This document shows, piece by piece, positions 33,082 through 39,329 of a stretch of DNA of 39,329 bases. The stretch is taken from contig CALXUY010000058.1 in NCBI GenBank assembly GCA_944391805.1, positions 1 through 39,329 of the forward strand, in the 5' to 3' direction. The stretch comes from an uncultured Clostridia bacterium. Lineage in GTDB: Bacteria > Bacillota > Clostridia > Oscillospirales > CAG-272. Each line of letters opens with the position of its first letter. The stretch's first letter is position 1. The position numbers were made by a program, and so were the translations under genes. The notes under the pieces are model-generated. The model was not told the DNA's origin. It made no database searches and saw only the letters and a list, made by a program, of their open reading frames with translations.

Positions 33082-34560
33082 ATGAATACCTATATCGGAA
33101 TTGATCTTGGCACCTCCTCGGTCAAGCTGCTGCTGATGCGGGCGGACGGCGTGATTTTGCGGGCTGCCAAACGGGATTATGCCGTTTCCTGCCCGCTGCC
33201 CGGATATTCCGAGCAGAATCCGGAGGATTGGTATGAACAGACGGTAGATGGGCTGGATGAGCTGCTGCATGGCGTGTCCCGACATGACGTCAAGGGCATT
33301 GGGATTGCCGGTCAGATGCACGGCCTGGTGCTGCTGGACCATCAGGGGCAGGTGATCCGGCCTGCCATTTTGTGGAACGACGGCAGAAGCGCCGCACAGA
33401 CCGAACGTTTGAACCGGGAGCCGGGCAAGCAGAAGCTGACCGAGTGGACCGCAAACTTTGCTTTTGCCGGTTTTACCGCCCCCAAGCTGCTGTGGGTGCG
33501 GGAAAACGAGCCGGAAAATTACGCAAAAATTGCAAAGGTGCTGCTCCCGAAGGATTACCTGCTTTATCGGTTGAGCGGCGGCTTTTATACCGATCCGAGC
33601 GACGCATCGGGCACACTGTATTGGGACGTCCGAAACGGCCGATGGTCGGAGGAGATGCTGGCGGTGTGCGGCATTCGCCCGGAATGGCTGCCCGAGCCTG
33701 TGGCGAGCCATGCAGTGGTCGGCGGACTGCTGCCCGAGCTGGCCGGGGCGCTTGACCTGCCGAATGCGGTTCTGGTGGCCGGAGCCGGCGACAATGCCGC
33801 CGCGGCAATCGGCAACGGCGTTCTCGCGCCGGGAGATTGCAGCATTTCGGCCGGAACCTCCGGAACCGTGCTCATCCCGACCGGGAGCTGTATTGCGGAC
33901 CCGTCGGCGGCCGTGCACTCCTTTGCGCAGGCCGACGGCGGATATATGCAGCTGGGCTGTATTCTCTCGGCCTCGTCCTGCGGGAAATGGTGGATTGAGC
34001 AGATTCTGCACACCAAGGATTATGACGGCGAACAGGCCGGCATCCGCACGGAACAGCCGAGCGGCTTATACTTTCTGCCCTATCTGGCAGGGGAACGCGC
34101 GCCCTACAATGATCCGTATGCACGGGGTGTGTTCTTCGGGCTGCGTCAGGATACCGGACGCATCGAGATGACCCAGGCGGTATACGAGGGCGTCACGTTT
34201 GCTTTCCGGGACATTCTGGAGCTGGTGCGGGCGCGTGGAATCCGTCCGGCGTCTGCCGTGCTGTGCGGCGGCGGTGCAAAGTCTGGCTTCTGGCCGCAGA
34301 TGATCGCGGATATCCTCAACCTGGAGCTTCGCCTGCCCGAAAACGAAGAAGGCCCCTCGCTCGGAGGAGCCCTTCTGGCAGCCGTTGGGTGTGGGGAATA
34401 TCCGGATCTTCCCGCGGCGGTTGCGAGCCGGCCGGCTCCCAAGCGCGTGTTTCTGCCCCGTCCGGAGGTCGCGGCGCGCTATGAGGAGGCATACCGGTTT
34501 TATCATTCGCTTTACCCGTGTATGCGGGATGCGTTTTCCGCATTGCACAAGCTGTTTTGA
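33082..34560 (+). CDS. xylB: Xylulokinase-like FGGY carbohydrate kinase
   Basis: A 492-residue FGGY kinase. The N-terminal ATPase motif IGIDLGTSSVK and the GIAGQMHGLVLLD segment are typical of xylulokinases; C-terminal FGGY features include GDCSISAGTSGTV, LPYLAGERAPYNDPYARGVF and AVLCGGGAKS. It phosphorylates a pentulose such as D-xylulose, feeding the pentose phosphate pathway. The ATG at 33082 is used; GTG at 33073 is closer to AAAGGAA but would add an unlikely MVD. Its own promoter and structured leader separate it from the GH32 operon. No xylose isomerase is in view, so other ketose substrates are possible. Confidence 0.92.
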   Translation: MNTYIGIDLGTSSVKLLLMRADGVILRAAKRDYAVSCPLPGYSEQNPEDWYEQTVDGLDELLHGVSRHDVKGIGIAGQMHGLVLLDHQGQVIRPAILWNDGRSAAQTERLNREPGKQKLTEWTANFAFAGFTAPKLLWVRENEPENYAKIAKVLLPKDYLLYRLSGGFYTDPSDASGTLYWDVRNGRWSEEMLAVCGIRPEWLPEPVASHAVVGGLLPELAGALDLPNAVLVAGAGDNAAAAIGNGVLAPGDCSISAGTSGTVLIPTGSCIADPSAAVHSFAQADGGYMQLGCILSASSCGKWWIEQILHTKDYDGEQAGIRTEQPSGLYFLPYLAGERAPYNDPYARGVFFGLRQDTGRIEMTQAVYEGVTFAFRDILELVRARGIRPASAVLCGGGAKSGFWPQMIADILNLELRLPENEEGPSLGGALLAAVGCGEYPDLPAAVASRPAPKRVFLPRPEVAARYEEAYRFYHSLYPCMRDAFSALHKLF

Positions 34561-34563
34561 AAG

Positions 34564-34600
34564 GAAGCCCGCTGCCCGGCTTTGCCGGGCAGCGGGCTTC
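34564..34600. repeat. 17-bp palindrome, left flank of repeat copy A (also likely xylB terminator)
   Basis: GAAGCCCGCTGCCCGGC at 34564-34580 pairs perfectly with 34584-34600 across TTT, 4 nt after the xylB stop. The same palindrome, with loop GAA, recurs at 34835-34870 on the other side of the repeat. Confidence 0.85.
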
Positions 34601-34836
34601 AGGTTGTCGACAAAAAGCTCATCAAATAAAAATTGCACAAAAGCGTTCGTCCGCTTTTTCTTTGAGCGTGTAGGCGCAAAGAAAAAGCTCACAAAAAGAA
34701 ACGCCAATGTGGAGATTTCGCTGCCTGCGGGCAGCGACCAACGCCCCACGGCGTTGGATCCGTGCCGCCTTTTGAAAAAGGCGGGCGAAAACTTTAGCCA
34801 AACTGACGAAAGCCATTGCTTTGGTCTACAGTCTGA
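34601..34836 (+). repeat. Interspersed palindromic repeat, copy A (236 nt)
   Basis: A non-coding element with ends AGGTTGTCGACAAAA and GGTCTACAGTCTGA, homologous in inverse orientation to copy B at 38986-39329. Long blocks are nearly identical (TCAAATAAAAATTGCACAAA..GCGTTCGT; GGCGAAAACTTTAGCCAAAC). Internal hairpins: GCTTTTTCTTTG (34653-34664) with CAAAGAAAAAGC (34677-34688); CGCTGCC-TGCG-GGCAGCG (34719-34736); AACGCC-CCAC-GGCGTT; CCGCCTTTT/AAAAGGCGG. It lacks the two extra double-hairpin modules of copy B. No plausible protein is encoded, so it resembles a MITE-like or structured-RNA element. Confidence 0.88.
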
Positions 34837-34871
34837 AGCCCGCTGCCCGGCGAAGCCGGGCAGCGGGCTTT
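34835..34871. repeat. Palindrome, right flank of repeat copy A
   Basis: GAAGCCCGCTGCCCGGC at 34835-34851 pairs with 34855-34870 across GAA. It is nearly identical to the palindrome at 34564-34600, so the repeat is bracketed by two copies of one hairpin. Confidence 0.85.
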
Positions 34872-34974
34872 GCGATGGAATGTTTGGCTTGGCAACCGCA
34901 TCGCACGTCTTTGTCGGCAGCAGTGCTTCGGTTCCCAGTCGAATACGGAATTTCACAGCGGATCGGTGTCCGAT

Positions 34975-34998
34975 GCTGCCGGGTCATTGCCCGGCAGC
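34975..34998. terminator. Hairpin overlapping the serpin 2 stop codon
   Basis: GCTGCCGGG at 34975-34983 pairs with CCCGGCAGC at 34990-34998; the serpin stop codon lies in the loop on the minus strand. No T run follows, so it is only a possible terminator. Confidence 0.4.
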
Positions 34999-36255
34999 GT
35001 CTCCCAGATCGGTCACGGTGCCGATGAACAGCGGCAGATTGGTGGCGTTGTCCACAATCATGTAGAGGAACGGGCGGTCCAGCAGAATGACGGGGCCGGT
35101 TACCATACCTTCTGAATTGTTATCAAGCTCTACTTTGGTCGCAGCGCCGGCCTTTGTTCCACGTTCGTTTACCGAAATATGGGTTTGGTGCAGCACTTCG
35201 GAGATCGCAAACCGATGTGTGCCGGAGCTGTCAATGCCGGAAAAATCGGCGTCAACGTCAAACGCAGTGGGCATTCCGAGCTGCTTCAGGCACTGGCTCA
35301 TTTCCAGCTTGTAGTCGTAGCTGAATTTGGGCATGGTCACCGATGCGCTCCCGTTGGAGGCGTTCTGCATGGCCTGCAGTAACGCGGCGGCGTCCAGCCC
35401 GGCGACGTAGTCGTGCAGGGAAACGCCTTCGTCCGGCAAAATGCCCACAAAGCTGTAGCCGCCCTTGTAGTCCTTGAAAAAGCCGACGGCGCTGTCGGTT
35501 TCAAAATACCGGCTCTCGGTGGAATGCATCATCTGCACGGCCTGCTGCTCGCCGGAGGAGGATGTGAAGGTGCCGTCACGCAGGTCTGTGGTTCGATAAA
35601 CCGTTTCCCACTCCGCATCAAATGCCATAGCATTGATGAGGTACATGACGGCCTGGGGCGGAATTTGGTTGATGATGCCGTCGATCATGCCGTCGGTATG
35701 CTGACTGACCCAATTGTTGATGTCGTCCACCGTCCGGTCGTCAAATTCCGCGGCATAGACCTGCGCGGCATAGTAGTCGGCGACGCATTGCAGAAAAGTC
35801 GGTTCCACAGTCAGGCGGCTCTCATCGTCCCGGAACCAGACCGAGTTGGCGATGTGCAGCGCGGCGCTCTCCCCGGAGGGCAGACCGTTGACATAGGTAT
35901 GGAGATATTCATTCAGCTCCTCCAGCGGGATGGAGCCTCCGAGCAGGGCTTCCATCTCGGCCAGGGTCTGCCCACCTGCGCCGTTGGCGGTCATGGCAAG
36001 CGCGAGCTGAACCGAGAGGGGAGAGAGCAGCACATTTTCTCCACCGGCCGCAGTAGCCTGCTGAAAGAGCGAAACGGCAAACTGCATCTGGGCGGAAACA
36101 AATCGCTCATCGGCGGCTCTGTCGGCTACGGGGTTTGGGGTGAGCTCCTCGCACAGATCGTCGGCGTGAATGGTGCTGCAGCCCCACAACTGCCCGGTCA
36201 GCAGGCAGAGCAGCAGGGCAGCGGCGGCGATGCGGGTACCTGTAAATTTCTTCAT
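34984..36255 (-). CDS. Lipoprotein serpin 2
   Basis: A 423-residue serpin; ATG at 36255 behind AAAGGAG. The signal peptide ends with the lipobox LWGC, so the inhibitor is anchored to the cell surface. The serpin core includes VLLSPLSVQLALAMTANGAG (about 80-100), INNWVSQHTDGMIDGI, YLINAMAFDAEW, YSFVGILPDEGVSLHDYVAG and the terminal LDRPFLYMIVDNATNLPLF. The hinge GTKAGAAT (about residue 366) has small residues at P12-P9, as in inhibitory serpins. The loop after it (KVELDNNSEGMVTGPVIL) is about four residues longer than in alpha-1-antitrypsin, so P1 is unclear. It lies 61 nt behind serpin 3 with no promoter between, so both form an operon. Confidence 0.95.
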   Translation of the reverse strand: MKKFTGTRIAAAALLLCLLTGQLWGCSTIHADDLCEELTPNPVADRAADERFVSAQMQFAVSLFQQATAAGGENVLLSPLSVQLALAMTANGAGGQTLAEMEALLGGSIPLEELNEYLHTYVNGLPSGESAALHIANSVWFRDDESRLTVEPTFLQCVADYYAAQVYAAEFDDRTVDDINNWVSQHTDGMIDGIINQIPPQAVMYLINAMAFDAEWETVYRTTDLRDGTFTSSSGEQQAVQMMHSTESRYFETDSAVGFFKDYKGGYSFVGILPDEGVSLHDYVAGLDAAALLQAMQNASNGSASVTMPKFSYDYKLEMSQCLKQLGMPTAFDVDADFSGIDSSGTHRFAISEVLHQTHISVNERGTKAGAATKVELDNNSEGMVTGPVILLDRPFLYMIVDNATNLPLFIGTVTDLGDAAGQ

Positions 36256-36316
36256 AGCGGTTCTCCTTTCAGAATGATACAGACCGAACCCATCACCGGA
36301 ACGGCTTCTATGCCTT

Positions 36317-37624
36317 TCAGATGGACGTCACGGTGCCGATGAGCAGCGGCAGATTGGTGGCATTGTCCACAATCATGTAGAGGAAGGGGCGGTCCAGCCG
36401 GATGGTCGGCCCGGACATCGGCGGCGCTCCTTCAGGAGCGATTTCAACCTTGGTCGCGGCGCCGGCCCGTGTTCCCAGCTCGCCAACCTCAATGTGGGTT
36501 TTGTGCTGCACTTTGGAAATAAAGCAATTGCCTGCGGCCGATTGGCAGAGACGGGAGAAATCGGCGGCATCCTTGTCAAACGCGGTGGGGATTCCCAGCG
36601 CAATCAAACAGTCGTTCAGCGTCAGAGCGTAGTCATAGCTGAACTTTGGCATGGAAATCTTTGCGCTCCCGTAGGAGGCGTTCTGCATCGCCTGCAGCAG
36701 CGCGGCGGTATCCAGCCCGGCGATATAGTCGTGCAGGGAAACACCCTCGTCCGGCAGAATGCCCACAAAGCTGTAGCCGCCGCCCTTGTAGCTTTTGAAG
36801 AAGCCGACGGCGTTGTCGGTATCAAAATACCGCCCCTCCGTGGAATGCATCATCTGCACGTCCTGCCGCTCACCCGATGCGGATGTAAAGCTGCCGTCCC
36901 GCACGTCCGACTCCTGATAGGGCGTTTGCCACTCCGCGTCAAATGCCAGAGCGTTGATGAGGTATATCATCGCCACGTCGGGGATCCGATCGACCATGTT
37001 GTCAATCATCCCGTCGGTTCGCTGACTGACCCAATTGTTGATGTCTTTGGCGGTTTGATCATCGAACGCCGCGCCAAAAACCTGTGCGTCGTAAGCATCG
37101 GTGACGCATTGCACGAAGTCAGGCGATACCGTCAGCCCATCGTCCTCCCGGTACCAGACCGAGTTGGCGATGTGCAGCGCGGAACCCTCCCCGGAGGGCA
37201 GACCGCCGACATATGTGCGGAGCTGTTCGTTGAGCTCCTCCAGCGGGACGGAGCCTCCGAGCAGGGCTTCCATCTCGGCCAGGGTCTGCCCGCCCGCGCC
37301 GTTGGCGGTCATGGCAAGCGCGAGCTGAACCGAGAGGGGAGAGAGCAGCACATTTCCCTCGCCGGTCGCGGCGGCCTGCCGAAAGAGCGAGACGGCAAAC
37401 CGCATCTGGGAGGAAACAAAGGTCTCTTCCGGTTTTTTGGCGGGAGTGGAACCGTGCGCGGGGTCTCCGGTCAGGCCGGATGTCTGCGATTCGTCTGCCT
37501 GCGCGTCGATTGCCTGTGTGTGCGTGTCGGCTGTCCGCGGAGCCGCACAGCCTGCAAGGCTGACCGCCATTGCGCATAGCAGCAGAAGGCCGGACAGTGA
37601 ATTTCGGATGTTCGCGGGTTTCAT
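36317..37624 (-). CDS. Lipoprotein serpin 3 (paralogue of serpin 2)
   Basis: A 435-residue serpin; ATG at 37624 behind AAGGAGGAG. The lipobox is LAGC, followed by a longer Thr/Ala/Asp-rich spacer (about 25-70) than in serpin 2. From MRFAVSLFRQAAATGEGNVL onwards it matches serpin 2 along its whole length, with long identical stretches such as SPLSVQLALAMTANGAGGQT and LYMIVDNATNLPL; it is a recent tandem duplicate. The hinge GTRAGAAT (about residue 384) is inhibitory in type, but the following loop (KVEIAPEGAPPMSGPTIR) differs from serpin 2 at most positions, implying a different protease target. It is the first gene of the serpin 3-serpin 2 operon. Confidence 0.95.
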   Translation of the reverse strand: MKPANIRNSLSGLLLLCAMAVSLAGCAAPRTADTHTQAIDAQADESQTSGLTGDPAHGSTPAKKPEETFVSSQMRFAVSLFRQAAATGEGNVLLSPLSVQLALAMTANGAGGQTLAEMEALLGGSVPLEELNEQLRTYVGGLPSGEGSALHIANSVWYREDDGLTVSPDFVQCVTDAYDAQVFGAAFDDQTAKDINNWVSQRTDGMIDNMVDRIPDVAMIYLINALAFDAEWQTPYQESDVRDGSFTSASGERQDVQMMHSTEGRYFDTDNAVGFFKSYKGGGYSFVGILPDEGVSLHDYIAGLDTAALLQAMQNASYGSAKISMPKFSYDYALTLNDCLIALGIPTAFDKDAADFSRLCQSAAGNCFISKVQHKTHIEVGELGTRAGAATKVEIAPEGAPPMSGPTIRLDRPFLYMIVDNATNLPLLIGTVTSI

Positions 37625-37909
37625 CGTGCTCCTCCTTTTGGTTGTAAATTTGCGGAGCTCCTGCGGATGTGCCCCACCTCGTTTATACAGTCGTCAAAAG
37701 CCGTGGCAAGATTACAGGTTTCCGGAAAAAAACGAAAAAAATCCGTTTCCGGGGCAGGCGGCCGGTTTGCCGGCGGCACGACAGAGGCTCCGTATCTGTA
37801 TCATACCATATTTTTCCCCGGAATGCAAGCGGTATCTGTATTTTTTCCGCCTGTAGCCGGAGGAATCCCGCGATGTCAAATAAATGCAAAAAGTTGCCGT
37901 CTGCGGTGC
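37625..37909. other. Divergent intergenic region, serpin 3 / nucleoside hydrolase
   Basis: Besides the two divergent promoters I find only imperfect inverted repeats (CCGGAAA/TTTCCGG at about 37720-37750 and GCCGG/CCGGC at about 37770-37782). No gene is supportable. Confidence 0.45.
37682..37709 (-). promoter_or_regulatory. Promoter of the serpin 3-serpin 2 operon
   Basis: On the minus strand TTGCCA (37709-37704) and TATAAA (37687-37682) are separated by 16 nt, about 57 nt before the start codon. Confidence 0.6.
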
Positions 37910-37938
37910 TTGACAAATGGGCAGGGACATGGTATAAT
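37910..37938 (+). promoter_or_regulatory. Promoter of the nucleoside hydrolase gene
   Basis: TTGACA at 37910-37915 and TATAAT at 37933-37938, spacing 17 nt; consensus at every position. Confidence 0.93.
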
Positions 37939-37983
37939 GGGGGAAAAATCACACAGGGGATGCCCTGAGGAGGAAATGATACC

Positions 37984-38910
37984 GTGCAAGGAAAGACAGA
38001 GAACCTGAACGTGCCCGCGGGCGTGGTGGACGTGATTCTGGATACCGACACCTACAACGAAATCGACGACCAGTTTGCGCTGGCGTATATGCTGCTCTCG
38101 CCTGAGCGCATCCGTCCGGTAGGGATCTGCGCGGCGCCCTTTCTCAACGCCAAGAGCCAGTCGCCGGCAGACGGGATGGAAAAGAGCTACCGGGAGATTA
38201 TGAAGGTGCTGGAGCTGATGGGCAGAGAGGACGCAAAGGCTATGGTATACCGTGGCTCCGGGCAGTATCTGCCGGATGAAAAGACGCCGGTGGTATCGCC
38301 GGCCGCCGAATATATGGCGGCGAAGGCGGGGGAGTATACGCCAGAGCGTCCGCTTTACATCGTGGCGCTTGGAGCGATTACCAACGTTGCGTCGGCAATC
38401 CTGCTGGCACCCGAGGCGATGACCCGCAACACGGTGATCGTGTGGCTGGGAGGCAATGCGCTGGAATGGCCGGATAACCGGGAGTTCAACCTGCGGCAGG
38501 ATATTGCCGGCGCGAGGGTGCTGTTCGGGAGCGGCGCGCCGTTGGTGCAGCTTCCTTGCTGCGGCGTGGTGAGCGAATTCCGCACCACCGAAGGGGAGCT
38601 GAAGCTCTGGCTGGAGGGGAAAAATCCGATCTCCGATTATCTCTGCCGCAACACGATCAAGGAAGCGGAGAGTTATGCGAAGGGAACGGCGTGGAGCCGC
38701 TGCATCTGGGATGTGACGGCGGTGGCGTGGCTGCTCAACGACGGGAACCGGTTTATGAACAGCTATCTCATTCCGGCGCCCATTCCGGAGTACGACGGGC
38801 AGTATGCGCTGCGTCGGGACCGCCACCCCATCCGGTATGTTTACCAGATCAAACGGGATGCGCTGTTCACCGACCTGTTCCGCAGGCTCGCCGCAGCCCC
38901 GCGCGGGTAA
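37984..38910 (+). CDS. Nucleoside hydrolase (IUNH family)
   Basis: A 308-residue member of the inosine-uridine-preferring nucleoside hydrolase family, which cleaves the N-glycosidic bond of nucleosides to base and ribose. The N-terminal calcium-binding motif DTDTYNEIDDQFAL (about residues 20-33) and the LGAITNVASAI segment are characteristic. The usual C-terminal calcium-ligand aspartate is probably in IWDVTAVAW. The start is GTG behind GAGGAGG. There is no signal peptide, so it is cytoplasmic. It is monocistronic and fits salvage of nucleosides; its specificity cannot be read from the sequence. Confidence 0.92.
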   Translation: MQGKTENLNVPAGVVDVILDTDTYNEIDDQFALAYMLLSPERIRPVGICAAPFLNAKSQSPADGMEKSYREIMKVLELMGREDAKAMVYRGSGQYLPDEKTPVVSPAAEYMAAKAGEYTPERPLYIVALGAITNVASAILLAPEAMTRNTVIVWLGGNALEWPDNREFNLRQDIAGARVLFGSGAPLVQLPCCGVVSEFRTTEGELKLWLEGKNPISDYLCRNTIKEAESYAKGTAWSRCIWDVTAVAWLLNDGNRFMNSYLIPAPIPEYDGQYALRRDRHPIRYVYQIKRDALFTDLFRRLAAAPRG

Positions 38911-38956
38911 GCCGACAGGCAGGGGCAGTTCTCCCGCAAAAGGCAGAGGACAGGAA

Positions 38957-38986
38957 AGGCCAAGGCATGGTTATGTGCCTTGGCCT
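38957..38986. terminator. Hairpin after nucleoside hydrolase, flank of repeat copy B
   Basis: AGGCCAAGGCA at 38957-38967 pairs perfectly with TGCCTTGGCCT at 38976-38986. It abuts repeat copy B just as the other palindromes abut copy A. No T run follows. Confidence 0.75.
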
Positions 38987-39077
38987 CAGACTGTAGACCA
39001 AAGCAACGGCCTTCATCAGTTTGGCTAAAGTTTTCGCCAACGCGCAACGCGCATTTCCTTTTCTCAAAATGGCGGCA

Positions 39078-39120
39078 GGTGGCATAGCCACCGGGAATTT
39101 TTGCTCCGCAAAAAGTTCCC
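39078..39120. repeat. Double-hairpin module 2 in repeat copy B
   Basis: GGTGGC-ATA-GCCACC (39078-39092) is followed directly by a second hairpin, GGGAATTTTTGC pairing with GCAAAAAGTTCCC (39093-39120; one mismatch). Same design as the module at 39154-39194; absent from copy A at the matching place. Confidence 0.8.
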
Positions 39121-39153
39121 ACGGATCCAACGCCGTGGGGCGTTGTGTCGCAA

Positions 39154-39194
39154 GGCACCATAGGTGCCGGAAATTCTGCTACGCAGAAGTTTCC
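39154..39194. repeat. Double-hairpin module 1 in repeat copy B
   Basis: GGCACC-ATA-GGTGCC (39154-39168) is followed directly by GGAAATTCTGC pairing with GCAGAAGTTTCC (39169-39194), with a TAC loop. Same orientation and design as the module at 39078-39120. Confidence 0.8.
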
Positions 39195-39329
39195 GCCCGC
39201 AGGCGGCGAAAGCTCCTCATTTGGCGTTTCTTTTGGTTACTTTTCTTTGCGCCTGCGGCCTCAAAGAAAAGTAACAAACGAACGCTTTTGTGCAATTTTT
39301 ATTTGATGCGCCTTTTGTCGACAACCTGA

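Larger units (their letters stand above)
38986..39329 (-). repeat. Interspersed palindromic repeat, copy B (inverted; at least 344 nt)
   Basis: Read on the minus strand it runs from TCAGGTTGTCGACAAAA to GGTCTACAGTCTGA, the same ends as copy A, and the window stops at or just beyond its end. It contains a perfect 14-bp stem (39236-39249 with 39262-39275), CCGCC-TGCG-GGCGG (39193-39206), AACGCC/GGCGTT, and two further double-hairpin modules at 39078-39120 and 39154-39194 that copy A lacks. Open frames run through it, but none has a protein signature. Confidence 0.88.

Noticed and set aside
39021..39329. Open frame through repeat copy B reaching the window edge
   Set aside because: It consists of palindromic repeat sequence, translates to low-complexity basic residues and is not kept in copy A.
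34601..39329. CRISPR array or insertion sequence
   Set aside because: The repeats are two long inverted copies with internal hairpins, without spacers, cas genes or a transposase.

Overview
The window looks like chromosomal DNA of a GC-rich Bacillota, most likely a gut- or host-associated Clostridia (Oscillospirales-like; inference). The grounds are recA-recX synteny, near-perfect TTGACA-17-TATAAT promoters, strong AGGAGG-type ribosome binding sites, GTG and TTG starts, lipobox lipoproteins, an ECF vitamin transporter, a LacI-controlled sugar locus and three serpins. No phage, plasmid, rRNA or CRISPR was seen.

Layout. (1) 0.5-2.3 kb: recA-recX. (2) 2.8-5.3 kb: an operon of a PP-loop DUF3440 protein (IbrA/YbdN-like), a ParB-like protein (IbrB/YbdM-like) and a small P-loop kinase. 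(3) 5.5-6.8 kb: serpin 1, convergent with it. (4) 6.9-13.7 kb: a cobalamin-riboswitch operon encoding a small HNH-repeat protein, two secreted proteins with transcobalamin-type DUF4430 domains (one also with an alpha-toroid, the architecture of animal transcobalamin/intrinsic factor), EcfT, a fused double EcfA ATPase and an ECF S component. It reads as a vitamin B12 capture-and-import machine. (5) 13.9-15.0 kb: a flavodoxin-like protein and tRNA-Lys(UUU). (6) 15.5-24.4 kb: one promoter drives an LtaS-like membrane sulfatase-fold enzyme, a YidC/Oxa1-CDP-glycerol glycerophosphotransferase fusion, a one-TM protein, a winged-helix-LicC/PntC-type cytidylyltransferase and a three-gene ABC importer of the 2-aminoethylphosphonate/polyamine class. 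The likely joint role is importing a small phospho- or phosphono-compound, activating it with CMP and attaching it to a surface polymer. (7) 24.6-34.6 kb: a LacI regulator, divergent from a solute-binding lipoprotein, a duplicated beta-helix surface protein and two GH32-type proteins; then a separately promoted xylulokinase. (8) 34.6-39.3 kb: two tandem lipoprotein serpins and a nucleoside hydrolase, bracketed by two inverted copies of an interspersed non-coding repeat built from palindromes.

Most notable: the riboswitch-controlled transcobalamin-like/ECF operon, the YidC-glycerophosphotransferase locus, and the palindrome-array repeat, whose two copies show compensatory stem changes and a twice-inserted double-hairpin module. 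Family assignments come from reading motifs and remembered families; no database search was run.
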